Of a stretch of 64,000 bases of DNA, positions 48,714 through 61,384 are shown piece after piece. The position numbers were made by a program, and so were the translations under genes. The stretch spans positions 14,371,269 through 14,435,268 of the forward strand of contig CM040440.1 of the NCBI GenBank assembly GCA_022749755.1, read 5' to 3'. The stretch comes from Azadirachta indica (taxonomy: Eukaryota; Streptophyta; Magnoliopsida; Sapindales; Meliaceae). The notes under the pieces were generated by a model, which saw only the letters and a program-made list of their open reading frames with translations, made no database searches and had not been told where the DNA came from. Numbering within the stretch: the first letter of the stretch is position 1; each line of letters begins with the position of its first letter.

Positions 48714-48853
48714 TATTTTACTTTTTTACCCTTACGAATATTAAACGTAGCAACTGGAGCCGTTTGAAAGGGGAGGACTTTGCCTATTTCTCCATTCTCG
48801 GGCATCTACTTGATAATATGGAATATTTTAGGGGAGTAAACTGATAATATCCC
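48714..48853 (-). repeat. MULE terminal inverted repeat, right
   Basis: This is the partner of 41701-41840. Its outer end reads gggatattatcag on the minus strand. Confidence 0.85.
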
Positions 48854-48863
48854 CTTCCGTAAT
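48854..48863. repeat. Target-site duplication, right copy
   Basis: CTTCCGTAAT directly follows the right terminal repeat and matches the left copy at 41691-41700 with one mismatch. Confidence 0.75.
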
Positions 48864-49145
48864 CAATACTTAAGCGTTTTAATTTAAAGAATATTTTAAT
48901 CATATATTAATATTTTATATACCAATAAATATAAATTAATCTTGTTCCCGAAGATTTTGTCAAATTGCTGAATCCTTCAACTGACTAAATTTAAATAAAA
49001 CAATGATTAGTTGTCTAAGCAAAGCAACAGGTCAAAAGAAGTCCAAAGTTATCTAAGTATTATTATACACCGATTTTGACAGTAAATATAATTAATTCTA
49101 AACCTTTGATCCACCACCAAGTTGTTCCTCGATAAAATAAGGTGC

Positions 49146-49151
49146 CACGTG
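49146..49151 (+). promoter_or_regulatory. G-box upstream of PRT1
   Basis: CACGTG within GCCACGTGTA lies 185 bp upstream of the PRT1 start codon. It is a binding core for plant bZIP and bHLH factors. A pyrimidine-rich leader follows at 49215-49310. The proximal promoter between the MULE target site and the ATG is under 0.5 kb. Confidence 0.5.
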
Positions 49152-49335
49152 TACGGTGTACGATTGAACTGGCACCGAACGAAACCCTCCATTCATGCAC
49201 CTGACCGAATCGAACAGCTCTTTCTATCATTTTCTTCTTGGCATTAGATTCCTTAACGTACCTTCATTTCTCCCCTGTTAGTCCTGTCATCTCTCTACCT
49301 GGTGAAACCAATCGGCGTTAGAAGAACCACTTCTA

Positions 49336-52300
49336 ATGGAGGATAATCAGACCGTTAACGTTAACTCTCCCGCTGAACCGGAGGAAATCTCCGACTGCTT
49401 TCTTTGTTGCATTTGTCTGTAAGTTTGTGGTGTCTAGAAGAATCTCTTTTCGTTTTATTACCAGCTCTATTCGTTTATATGTACATATTGAATGTTCCTT
49501 GTTCTCGATCTCACTCTTTCACGTTCTTTACGGATTATAACATTCATGTCTTTGATTCTGTGTTAGTTGATGAAATATTTCAGGTTTTGAATTATTTGCA
49601 GTTCTAGATAAGAATAGCTGAGAATTCTCGTTTTGAATTAGTTTGCAGTTTTAGCTAAGAATAAATGAGAATTTCAATTGAAATTGCAATTTCCGAGAAA
49701 TTGTTATATCTTGGTTAAAATATCGTAAATTGCTTTATTTTGTTTAAGTCGCGGATGCTGAAGTTGAGTTTTATTTGGATTTTTGCAGGGATCTTCTGTA
49801 CAAACCGATAGTGCTTTGTAAGGCATTGCTAGTTGCGATGAAGACGTGACGTCTTAGAAGTTTCTGTTCTTAAATTAATTTGTCTCTTCTTGTTATCGCA
49901 GCTTGTGGTCACATTTCCTGTTTCTGGTGTGTCCATAAATCCATGAGTAATCTGCGCGCGTCCCACTGTCCAATTTGTCGGCAACCATACAATCACTTCC
50001 CAGCCATTTGTGCAGTGCTTCATCGCTTGCTTTTGAAGATGTATCCCATTGCCTATAAGATGAGGGAAAAACAGATTTTAGGTAAAGTTTATATCTTGTT
50101 CGATGTACTTGCACACATGAACATACCAACTTACATCAAAATTTTTGTACGTTACACATGTGCATGATATGTGACGAGTAACGGAAACATCCTGGATGGG
50201 ACCTAGTTTCCTATTGAATATGAATGATAAGGAACAAGGTTAGAAATCATTTTTAGAATAATCGACGTGATTAAGATCATCGTGCCTTCATGAGATATTT
50301 CTCTTTCACTTGGTATGGTGTCTTAAGTTTTTTCTTGCATACTTGCAATCTTTGTATAGACAGCTCGCTAATAAAATGTGGTGCCTGTTATTAGTGGAAG
50401 CAATCCCTCAATAATAGTGCCATCTAATTGATTGTCTTTTTATGAGCACACTGAGATTATTAGTAGGATGTTGAGAAACTCATTGGTCCTGTGACCTAAA
50501 ATAATTGACCTGGATGATGTTACTTGCAAACATTTCCCTCTGCAGGGGAAAGATTTTCATTGCATGGCCAACAACACTTAGTTCTTAATCACTAGCAAAA
50601 CGTAATATAACTTGAGGCTATTTACCAAGTGATGGTGTTTTTACCAGGTTAAATTTATAAGTTATTCTTATTAACTCATGGATTTCAATTATCTGTGTGT
50701 TGAAAATTCTTGTTTAGAGTATTATCATGAGGCCATTGATGATAATAATGGATATAATCCACAAGGAGATAAATTAGTATTGACTAACTAATGCAGTAGG
50801 TTGTGGCAACCTATTTTTTATGCGAGCTTGACGATAAATGCTCAGACTTTTGAAAGGATGACTAGCAAAAACATAGTATAATCAATGTATAGCTCTATAT
50901 GAAACCTTATCAATAAAAGATTTGGGAATTTTAAGCATACATTAATACATCTTTTGGTGTTTCAATTGAAATTTTTGCCATGGCAAGTCACTGACCAATG
51001 CCTGATGGAAGTCTTTCTTTGATGTTGGCATCATCTTAAACTTTTGCCTTATACCCTTGGCATAGCTTTTGTGAAGTTCATGGTAATTAGCTTTTAGAAA
51101 AGTAACTGAATCCATTGCATGATTTTGCCTGTTCATGTTGCAGAGGATGAAAAGAAAAGCGGTTTCTTCTCACCACAGATTGATAGCCATGCACGTGGAC
51201 CACTTTTTGATAATGAATTTGATAATCTGGGCAATTCCATGCATTCCCCAACAGTTTGTGAATCCACCACTAAAGCAGGGAATCATGAAAATATGAAGCA
51301 ATTGGAGCCTCCTTCATTTGTTCTAAATAATGAAGAGTGCAAGCAGATCTCAATTGCTGATGTACTATGTACTGCATGCAAGCAACTACTTATTCATCCA
51401 CTAGTTCTTAACTGTGGCCATGGTACTTGCACACTTTGCTTAAATTAGCCCAGTTTTTATATTGGGAAATGAAATTAAATTGTTATGATTAATAATGCCT
51501 TTTGATTTTCAGCATATTGTGAAACTTGTATCATCAGACCAACTGCAGAGCAGCTCAAATGTGAAGTTTGTCAATGTTTGAATCCAAATGGATATCCAAA
51601 AGTTTGTTTGGAGCTTGATCATTTTCTGGAGAAACAATTTTGTAAAGAGTATGCCTTGAGAAAAAGTACTGTTCAGCTAAAGAAAGTGCAACTGAAGCAT
51701 GAAAGTGCAACTGCATGTATGTCTTAATGCTTAATTAATTCATTGTACCGCATGGATTCGATTCATTAAATTTATGTCTGATGTTTGATCTAGACATTAT
51801 ACAGAATTTGTTGGTCCAACTATTCTACTGCAACGTTTCACATCCACATTTGTTAGGACTTGATAGTTTGGCTGGTGTGTGTTTTTAGATTCCAAGGAAG
51901 GTGGTAAATCAGGTTTTATCTTTTCACCCTTTCCCTCGGGAGAGAATTCATCATGGTGGGCTGACCCTCATTCAAAGGTTCATGTTGGAGTTGGTTGTGA
52001 TTCTTGTGGGGTAAATTTTCTAGCTCTCTGTTTTATTGTTAATACCAAATGTCTGTTATTTTTCTGGTATGACCAATGAGTATTAACTGCTGTGAAACCT
52101 TTTTTGGTTTCCCATCCGTTTTGGTTAGTGTCTTTAGAAATGGTTTGTTCATGCTAATATGCTAGCTTATGAAGTTAGTTAATGCCTATTGACAATTATT
52201 TAGACATTGCAATAATGGCCATCTTTATTTGCTTTGTCTAAATTCTATAGAAAAGTCAATCTAGCCTTGTAAATGTTGGAGAAAAGAGATATAAAGTAAT

Positions 52301-53462
52301 GTGTATTATGTTGTCCCTAATAGACTTTGTCATGACTAGTAACATAACTCTATATGCTGTTGTTTCCTTAAGTAATTAGAAAATGCAAAATGTTCATAAT
52401 GTAATTTTGAAGCAAATTCAAAATTTTGTGTCTGAATTCCAAGTGTTGATGCATTTGGCACACTGTATTAGTGTGCAACAGTGATAATTATTTGACCAAT
52501 TGATAGATTCCTTTCTGTACTGCTGGATGCTTCAATTTTCTGGCATATCATCTGCATTCCTCTCAACACTTGCCATATGGAGAAAGATGTGTAGTATTCA
52601 CAAATTTATGTTTCCATTTTTGCATTTGTGAGGGGATGACAAGTCCTTTGTTGTGATCTCTGCTCCTCCCCCTTTTATTCACCACTCTCTTCTTTTCTCC
52701 AGACAATCATGCTTAACTTTATTTATCTCTTGGTTGCTATTTTTAAAAGTGTAACTTGTTAAAATCCTTAATAGGAATCTAGGATGTTATTAGCTGGTTC
52801 TTATTTAAGTCAATTAAGTGTTTCATTAGGTGCCTTTTTGATCTTAACCTATATAAACATTGTATTAATTCACAACTATAACCTATACACAGTTCCCTTT
52901 CCTTTTCTTCTCATATGTTTCTCTAGCTCTCTATTAACATCACTTATAATTTTGCATACGAGTGGGAATTCTCGAGTTTGTACTCTTCAGGTGGCTGGTA
53001 GTCAAATCTCAAAATAGGTTGACTGCAACTCCATTAAAACCACTGGCATAGGCTGCACCCATTTTAATTATTTTGTTGACTTCTACTACTCGAAGCAGGA
53101 TAACATTCAAATCTTTTTCTTCACAGATGTATCCAATAATTGGGGATAGATATCAATGCAAAGATTGTGTGGAAGCCAGTGGCTTTGATCTTTGTGGAGA
53201 TTGCTACAATACTAGCTCTAAGCTTCCAGGACGATTCAATCAACAGCATACTCCAGAACACAGGTTGGAGCTAGTGAAAAAAAACATTTTTTGTGACATG
53301 ATGATGAGATTCGTGACTGGACGAGTAGAGGATGTATCCGCTATTGAAATCGCAAATGATGTTTTAGAAAATGAATCTCCTGTCACTTTGCCTAGTGATG
53401 CTGAGGAGAACACCGATGATGATCACATGATTGATCAAAATAACACAGAGTCCACTAACTAG
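49336..53462 (+). CDS. PRT1: PRT1 E3 ubiquitin ligase of the N-degron pathway
   Basis: Seven exons, 49336-49418, 49789-49817, 49902-50081, 51144-51422, 51513-51716, 51889-52010 and 53127-53462, give 410 residues, the length I recall for Arabidopsis PRT1. Domain order is RING, RING, ZZ. RING1 uses Cys24, Cys27, Cys39, His41, Cys44, Cys47, Cys60 and Cys63. RING2 uses Cys173, Cys176, Cys188, His190, Cys193, Cys196, Cys207 and Cys210. The ZZ finger uses Cys295, Cys298, Cys310, Cys313, Cys322 and Cys325 plus His in the QQHTPEH segment. The tail is acidic (SDAEENTDDDH). PRT1 recognises proteins with bulky aromatic N-terminal residues and ubiquitinates them for proteasomal breakdown, with links to immunity. 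All zinc ligands are intact. Confidence 0.95.
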
Positions 53463-54690
53463 ATATTTAAACCCAGAGAACTCCAAGAGCATTCTGAAAC
53501 TGCAGGAGATAGATGTTTCCTCCCTGATCTTGCAACATCAGGCAGCAAAATTCAAGGTACATATTTACAAGTTGAATTATACTGCTGTTCAAACTTGTTT
53601 TGAGCTTCCGTTATAGTTCCAGATGGCCTTTTTGGAGAGTAATAATCTGTGTTTCGGAAACAGGCAAAGGTCTAGAACCATGTTCTTAAAGGTTATGCTT
53701 ATGTTGTGATATATTATTGTGCCTGAAGGATACTTGTTGGTTACTCTTGTATAGCTTCTTCAAGCACTTTTTAATTGTTATTGCTTGCAAACGTGGACAC
53801 AGATATACATAATATATAGGGACCAAAGGAGTGCCTCCCACTGACCCTAGCTTGGATAGGATAGTAAGTCAAGTGAATACAACAATTTACTTCCAAAGAC
53901 ACAAGTTCAAAGTAATTGATAAGTGTCAATTATGGATTTTATTTTTGAAAAATTATACCATTGATTCAAAGGGTCTTCTTTACCATAACAAAATTAATTG
54001 AATTTTTACTAAGAATTTATTTGTTTAATTTCTGTGCTTAATATTTTGTTTTTTATTTTACTTAAAATCATTTTTAAATGTCACTAAATATTTTCAGTTC
54101 TTTTTAGAACAGTCTCCTAAATGTTTTGAATATACAATTATTAAAAATAATGATTTACCCATAATTCTTTTTTAAAAAATAGAAAAAACAATTAAAAGTT
54201 TATTGAAGATATCAACTAGATTTTTAACGGGTATATTCGAGATTGTTGATTCATTCTTTATTTTCACTAAATTTTGAAAATAAAGTTTATAAAGTATAAC
54301 TAAATATTGATTTTTGAGAAAAATCACTAATTTTTTTAATGTTAGATATTATGTAATTTTATTTAGGTTGGTTGTACCTTCACTTTTATTTAGATCTCTT
54401 CAATTTCATAAGGTTTTGTGTTAACAAAATTGTAAAATACTTACTGTACCTTCTGCAGTGTGAAAACACTTCAATAGCGTGAAATTTTTAATTTTTTTTA
54501 TCAAATATATTATAATGTTTAGGTGAACTATGTAATGTAACTAAGTAAAACGTTATTATTGAATATATATTTTTGATAATATAAATTTATTATTTGATTT
54601 AAGAATGAGATTGTTCAAATACCAGTATGCGAGGCTTATTTGGGTGGTGAAATTTTAATTATTTAAGTTAAGTGTTCTAAAACTTTCATT
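53463..54690. other. PRT1 3' flank and AT-rich intergenic DNA
   Basis: Gene-like composition continues to about 53830 and probably includes the PRT1 3' UTR. An open frame at 53431-53616 overlaps the PRT1 end in another frame and is not supported. After that the DNA is AT-rich with nothing recognised. Confidence 0.45.
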
Positions 54691-55640
54691 AAAATTTGTA
54701 AGTATACACACCAATTGTAGTAGTAATATAATAGCTGGTAAGTAATTCTACGATGTTAATTTCATAGAGAAAATGTTAGATCAATTTTTTTAATTATCAA
54801 ATCCTAGAACGAGTGCAAAAATTTAAATATGAATGTAAGATACATAATTAAGATCAAGTTTCAATTAAACAGAGATACTAAATAGAAATTATCACAATAG
54901 CAAATCAAGAATAAGAAATTAAGCAAGGCAGAAGTACTAGGATTTAAGCATTCACTGTCAATTATCACTTTCATAGTATATTTATATATTCAAGAAGTTT
55001 AAACAATTTAACATGTAACAATTTTCTCAACTTGCAATCTAATTACATGTATTAGTTTTTTATTAATTATTAATTTAATCTTGGTACGGAACTTAAACTT
55101 ACTCATTCTGCGTCATGAATCAAAAAATTATGCAATGACAATCAAATTGGTTTGTTATCATGTTATCAAAAATCATTCATATTAAAAATATTCGAGATAA
55201 GAGATCAGTGAGGTCTTCAAATCTTGCATAAATATATCAATATGTAAATCATAAATGTTACAATTTCAAATTATTTAAACATATAATAAGAATCCTTAAG
55301 CTCAATATGAATAAAAATTATCATAATCAAGTTTAGAAATATCTTAAATTAATATAAAACTATGAAAATTTAACAATTAAAGAAAATAATGAAAACAAAT
55401 AAAATACAAGAAAGAGTCATAAAGATAAAAGAATAAAGCAATTTTCTAGAGTTTGGCTTTCTTGGAACTCCTCAACTTATGTCTTATTCTCTCTTTTTCT
55501 TTATGTTTTGAAGATAAAGGATGTGCTCTCCTTACACAGTAGTAGTCACGGGTACGGTTCTTTTCTTTTAAGTAAGATTTGCATCAATTTTATATTGATG
55601 AGAATTTGACTTTTCCCTATATTTCTTTATCTCTCAAAGA
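54690..55640. repeat. Decayed dispersed repeat, possibly LTR-retrotransposon derived
   Basis: The texture (attgtagtagtaatataata, then ctggtaagtaattcta, then catagagaaaatg, later aagtactaggatttaagc) resembles sequence I associate with dispersed retroelement-derived repeats of dicots. No LTR pair, primer-binding site or protein domain is visible, so class and borders are uncertain. Confidence 0.25.
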
Positions 55641-56029
55641 ATAACCTTTTTTTTTTCTTAATAAAATAAATTTTCAATGATGATTTTCGAAAAAATACCT
55701 CAGTCTTTATGAAATAAAGAAATCCTTAAGAATGCATTTTTGAAACTTTTTTTTTTTTTTTTGTCTTTACTTAAAAACATTTACAAAACAATGAACACAA
55801 GTAAATAACTACGAAGTTCAGGAACTAACTAATAAAACTAATGCATATATGACATAATTATATGTAAAATAATGAACATATCAGACACGCATTGCCAAGT
55901 TCCGTGTTTAATAAAATTTTAAGTTGAAATTTTATTAAAGGAGTCACAATAAAGGCCTAGTGAAAAAGATTGAAACTTGAAAAATTAAATTAAATTCAAA
56001 TAAAATTGATAAATTTGGTTCGGTTCACT

Positions 56030-56830
56030 TTTTTTATAATAATAATTTAATATTTAATTATTCAAATATTTTTTAACGTTTTATTTTTACATATAATATA
56101 TTATATTTCTAAAAAAATTATGTTAAATTTTATATTTTTTAAAAATATATGAAATTATAAATAAAAAATATAAACAATAAATACATATTATATATATACA
56201 TATTACAAATAAAAATAATGAAAAATTTTATTCTTTTTCTCTATTATTTTTTTAATTAAAAATATATCTCATTACTATTTTTATTAACAAATGACACTAA
56301 AATTTTCTTTCTTTTTTTTTACTTTTTTATTTATATTCCATAATTTTTCTTAAGAAAATATAATAAATTTAGTATAATATTTTAAATAAAAATATATATA
56401 TATAAGAATAAAATATTAAAATATGTTTCAAAATTTTTTAACAATTAAATATCAAATTTATTGGTTAAAAAAAGGTTATAAATATTTTGATACGAGTTTA
56501 ATTTAACTTATTATTTAAATTTTTTTAATAATATTTTATTTTTTAAATTTTTTATTAAAATAATAAATTAAAAATTTATTTATTCTTGAGTATTTTGTAA
56601 AAAATATTAAATTAAGATTAAATTATTATACTTAAAAAAATATATTATAAAAAAATATTAAAATAGAAAATAAATTATTATAATTAAATAAAAATATATA
56701 TCATATTATTATTATATATAAGTTTAGAAATAGAAATGATAATAAATTAATTAGTTTAACTAAAAAAATAAAAATTAAAAAGAAATCTATTTATTTACCA
56801 AAATGTTAAAAGTTAAAAAATATTTATTTA
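56030..56830. mobile_element. Foldback element FB1, second copy, left-truncated
   Basis: This is collinear with the loop and right arm of the element at 7316-8640: ttataataataatttaatat, tataaacaataaatacat, attcttgagta-tttgtaaaaaatatt, and atatatatcatatt-ttattatata occur in the same order. The outer left arm is missing, and the outer right end fades after about 56830. Confidence 0.55.
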
Positions 56831-57241
56831 TTAAATCAAATATTACTGAGACATATAAAATTATACAGTGTTAAATTTTACTTATATTATGTAGTGTTCT
56901 TTTATTTCACTTTTTTTATTAATTTTGAGAGTTTTTATTATTACTGCAGGTATTCAATATGTCATTGACTTCTTTCGTAAAATGATTTTGAGAATCTTCA
57001 TCATTACATGACGTAATAATCAAAGAGAAATTGATATACGATATTGAAATTGAATGCAATGCGAAGACAAATAAAGTTGTGTGCAATAAAATATTAAAAA
57101 TTAATTAGGCGTGCTAAACATTGAAACAAATAAGTAAACGTAATCAAAAAGGAATCTTGAATTATTGAAAATAGTCCAGTTTTCAAAAATTGTTTTAGAA
57201 AACAGCTGAGTGCTATTTTTGAAGATTTTTTTACGTGCTAA
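56831..57241. other. AT-rich intergenic DNA
   Basis: No gene or element is recognised between the foldback copy and the next MITE. Confidence 0.5.
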
Positions 57242-57666
57242 GTGTCTGTTTAATTTGACTTTTTTATTAGTTAAAAAAAATTTTTTAATGATAAAAGTAC
57301 TTTTTAAATTTTTTAATATTGTTTAGCTGACAATAAAAAAGAGTTTTTAAAAATTAAAAAAACCGTTATTCTTCTATTTAAAAAAACCCAAAATTTAGGT
57401 TTTCGACAGTAAAGTTTTCCCAACTTTTTTAAAAGGTAAAATTGTGTAAAATACTCTTACTTTATTTTAAAAATTTTACTTAATTTTTTTAAAATAAAAC
57501 ATTAAAAATCTGTCTATTAAAGTAATTACTCAAATTTTTTTTCAAAAGTCATCTGTGACAACCAAACGATTAATCAATTTTCATTAAAAACTCTACTAAT
57601 AAAAGTTTTACGGATAAAAACTCTATTTTAAAAACTTCTACTTAAAAAGTTATATCAAACAGACCC
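57242..57666. mobile_element. Tourist-like MITE, 425 bp, with TAA target duplication
   Basis: Left end gtgtctgtttaatttgact. The reverse complement of the right end reads gggtctgtttgatataact. TAA stands on both sides (57239-57241 and 57667-57669), the 3-bp duplication expected of PIF/Harbinger-derived MITEs. No ORF. Relatives lie at 28768-29168 and about 61385-61870. Confidence 0.6.
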
Positions 57667-58140
57667 TAAACCTATAATTTGAAAAACCTGATTCTTTTAA
57701 AAATCATTTTTGAGAAATAATTTAGATTTAATTTTTCCTTTGAATAATTAAGCTCTTAAAATTATTTCATCTTTACACACTACATTACATCATGATTTTT
57801 TAATTTATTATTTTGGTATATTTACTCCATATTTTCGGAGTTATTATTTTCTTAAAAAATTTTCTCATAAGGTAATTAAAAATAAAATATTTAATTTGTT
57901 AATTTTTCTTCATTTAATGTCTTTTTTTTATTGAAAATGAAATATTTTAAGAAAAAACTTAAAACGTTTAATATTAAAATTAAAATATCTAACATAAAAA
58001 TTAAAGAGAAGTTGTATGATAATCTCGTAACAGAATAAAATCGTTGTAATATCGTTATTCCACATTTTACTAAAAATTCTACGGAAAATCCAAATTTTGA
58101 AAAATTGTGTCGAAAATATTTTATATAATTTAATTAAAAT
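57667..58140. other. AT-rich intergenic DNA
   Basis: Nothing is recognised. The minus-strand open frame at 57928-58191 has no domain and runs through AT-rich sequence. Confidence 0.5.
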
Positions 58141-58560
58141 TACAGGAAGCGTGAAGCGTACAATATACTCGTGAAAGTAGGTGCAAATCACACACTCCGT
58201 GATTGGTTAAAGAACCTTTGCGTACCGTACCTGAACCTGCAGGCGAGTGGTCACCCACTCAACGCTGTCTATACCACTTTTGTTATTTTTTCCTCTGATA
58301 TGATTGGACGGCGGCTTCACGCTCCCATGTCGCAAGTGGGATAAGATTGTGGAGGTAAAAAGAAAAACGCGGGAGGACGTGAAAATCCGATTGTGTTAGA
58401 GTTTATTAAAAGTTTGGAATACGAAAATCAATGATGATTGGCTGGCTGGCACGTGTGAACGAGTAATAAATCAATCACGCACACGTTTACTATTTGTACG
58501 GCTGTTTACTGTTCTCTTCTTGGGAATTAAAAAACACGACTCTGAAATTTGTGTCAACAA
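58141..58560. promoter_or_regulatory. Orphan GC-richer, promoter-like block
   Basis: This stretch differs sharply from its AT-rich surroundings and contains CCAAT-type gattgg motifs (58201, 58303, 58436), CACGTG in ggcacgtgtg (about 58451) and gataag (58341). No open frame, splice pattern or RNA gene follows on either strand. It may be a stranded promoter, the remains of a gene, or part of a non-coding transcript. Confidence 0.3.
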
Positions 58561-58610
58561 AAAAAATTAATTAAATTAATATAAAATTTTTGTTTTATAC
58601 CGTTTAATAG

Positions 58611-58843
58611 GTGGGGTCCTTTTAGGGGTAGGGGCTATACTTAGGGTTTTCAGGAGATTCCTGCCCTTGATTAAAAAAAAAAAAACATTATTTTATTTCA
58701 ACTATTTATTTTGTAGTAATATCTAGTGGGGTCCTTTTAGGGCTAGGGTTAGACTTAGGGCTTTCAGGAGATTCCTGCTCTTGATAAAAAAAAAAAAAAC
58801 ACATTATTTTATTTTAGCTAATTATTTTGTTGTAATATCTAAT
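58611..58843. repeat. Tandem duplication, 115-bp unit
   Basis: Units start at 58611 and 58726, each opening gtggggtccttttagg, then cttaggg-tttcaggagatt, an A-run and cattattttatttt. The first copy carries ttagggttt, a telo-box sequence. Confidence 0.9.
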
Positions 58844-61384
58844 CCCTTGAGTTTTTACAAGTCCTAAATAATATAAAATAAATGTGAAGATAAAGTGAAG
58901 GAATACTGTGTACGTTTATATGTATTATAAGGAAAATTGATGGGAAATATATATTTTTTTAGTATTACAAATTTACTATTTATAATCTATCCATAATTTA
59001 TGAAGACTCAACTAATAAAATTAAAAAAATACAAATACTATTATAACACGCCAAATACTCAAAAATCTACCCTCTATAAGAGAAAAGTTTATTTAAAATT
59101 TTATGAGAAATCAAACTAACATATTGTGAGAAATCCTACTAGTTACAATTAGTGGGATTTAAACTCATTTCATTAGAGGTGAGTTCGATCGATATTCCTT
59201 GAGTACAAAAAAATAAATAAATACTTTTAAAATTTAGATAATTAATAAAAATTTCTTAATTTTTATTTTTATAATTTGACGATTTATTAAGTTATTATAA
59301 ATTGTATCCTTAAATTTTTATAGAAAAACAAAATATGATATATTTATAAAAATTTAGTGTTTTACAAATAAATTTCTCGTTACCTTTATTAAAAATTTTG
59401 TTACAAGAAAAAGGTGATTTTTTCTTAAAAATAATTTTAGTAAGAGGGTATAATGTACGTTTGTTGATGACATGGGAAAAGTTGTTTGTTTGGCTCAATT
59501 TAGGTAGAAATTAATGACGAAAAGTGACAAACGTTATAATGTTTTAGTTTTTGTTTTTGTGTTGGTTTTGGATTTTGGTTATGTTTGTGGTTTTGGCGGG
59601 AAAATTAAGTGGTGGTTTTGATAATCGTGCTTTAAACTTAACGATAAAAGCCCTAAAATTGGGACACGGGGCCCCTCCCACCTCTTTCTCATACAGTGAG
59701 TTTGTGATGAGCATCTTGTTTTATGAGAGATTTTTAGCATTTCAATAAACTAATTTATGTTAGTTAGGGTTTTTTTTTTTTTTTCCTTTTCTCAATGATT
59801 ATTGATATTGCAATCAAATTTCTACTAAAAATTCAAATTTTCATATATTTTGAACAGATTGCTATTTCAATTAAAGGGCTGAGTTTGAGAAAATCATAAA
59901 TAAAAAAAAATTATAGAAATTCTCAAGAATTTCTCTTAATACAATATTTTTATTCATAAGATTGTTAGAAACTTATTAAATGGCTAAAATAATATCATCA
60001 ATACATATTTATGAAATCGTAATCAAATATTCATTATTTTATTATCACGTAATTAATGCAATTTATTTTCTTTCACTTCTACAAATAATAAAGAATGGTA
60101 AAGTTGTAATTTCATTTATATACGTTAATGAGATTATTTTAGTTATTTAACGTTTTTGTAACGATCAATTGGATGAAAATATTATAGCATGAGAGTTTTT
60201 TTGTTAATTTTTACAAATTTTTTTCTACCTGTAATTTTTAAAAATTTTAAAAAAGATACGATAAAATATCTCGTATGATTTCTATTACTTGCGAGAAAGT
60301 GTGAAAAAATATCTCGATAAAGTTAACAAAAATTTATATATAAATATTATCATAATATTATTAAAATATTTAGATTTAAATTAACTGTACTTTTACTCTT
60401 GGATAAGAAAGATTTACTTATAAATTATAAAAAATTTGGAGCGTTCCCATAATTTTTGTTGTTGTGACAATTACAGCCCTTCGATTGAAGGGTAATTTGC
60501 GAACAATTATCACTCGACTCTCGTAAAGTTTAAAAAAATTTCATTTAAATCATATTTTACATAATTAATGCTTATCTTTTTTTTTATTAACCAATTATTA
60601 GTGTTCCAACAAAATTTTGAGAAATGACTTTGTTGCCCTTGTAAATACACTTACAAATCTAATAACACTAGACACAAAATTGGTGACAAACTATCACACC
60701 AAATTTATATGACAATTTCTACTTTTAAATTATTTAAAAAAAAAATCTGCTTCCAATAACACTTTACACTTTAAAAATATCAAATTTTTTCGTTAGTAAA
60801 AAAAAATTGATAATGTTAAAGCTTGTTCTTTAGTATATAAATATACAAAAACTTTAAGTAATATTATATTTTTTAAATATTATCTCATCTATTTACATCA
60901 TAAATGAGTTAACATTTATCAACGGAATAATAGAATATTTAACTTATAAATCTCACCTTATTTAAAATAAAAAATTAGAATATATTAAAAAAATAAATTT
61001 TTTTATTTTATTATTCCTTTTTTTTAATGATGTTGAACATAATTACCATATAATCAACAAGCAAACACATTCTTTTATATATGACAAATTGTATTGTTCA
61101 TTGTGTTTAATTTTATTTTATTAGCCTATATAAAAATTATTTTCATAACTACTTTTTCTTTCTTTTTTTTTTTTTCTAAAGTACATAACTACTCTTTTGT
61201 TTGTTAGGGATTTGTTTTCTTTTAAGAGATGTATATATGTAAGCTCCTAAATTTTTAAAAAATATATATATATATATATATACATATATATATGCCCTAC
61301 ACATGATTACTTCTTGGTTGGAATATTATTGTAATTATTAAAAAAAGAGTCATACATAAACACAATGATATTAATGATACTTGG
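58844..61384. other. AT-rich intergenic DNA, no gene seen
   Basis: A small GC-richer patch lies at about 59590-59705 (ggacacggggcccctcccac) with a 65-codon open frame that has no recognisable domain. A (TA)n run lies at about 61262-61292. Otherwise nothing is recognised. Confidence 0.5.

Larger units (their letters stand above)
41701..48853 (-). mobile_element. Mutator-like transposon (MULE), 7153 bp, TIRs and TSD present
   Basis: The terminal inverted repeats align from the first base: left aggatactatcaatttgct, right (reverse complement) gggatattatcagtttact. They then share blocks such as catattatcaagta and gagaatggagaaata and remain alignable for about 140 bp (41701-41840 and 48714-48853). 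The 10-bp flanks CTTACGTAAT and CTTCCGTAAT form a target-site duplication with one mismatch, in the 8-11 bp range of Mutator elements. The interior carries a MURA-type transposase on the minus strand, disrupted by stops. The element lies between the LUH-like and PRT1 genes, about 0.4 kb past the LUH stop and 0.48 kb before the PRT1 start. Confidence 0.88.

Noticed and set aside
53431..53616. 61-codon frame overlapping the PRT1 stop
   Set aside because: It overlaps the conserved PRT1 frame and its 3' UTR in another frame, with no domain.
59551..59748. 65-codon frame with a hydrophobic N-terminus
   Set aside because: The hydrophobic start comes from a T/G-rich run. There is no conserved motif, promoter or splice signal.
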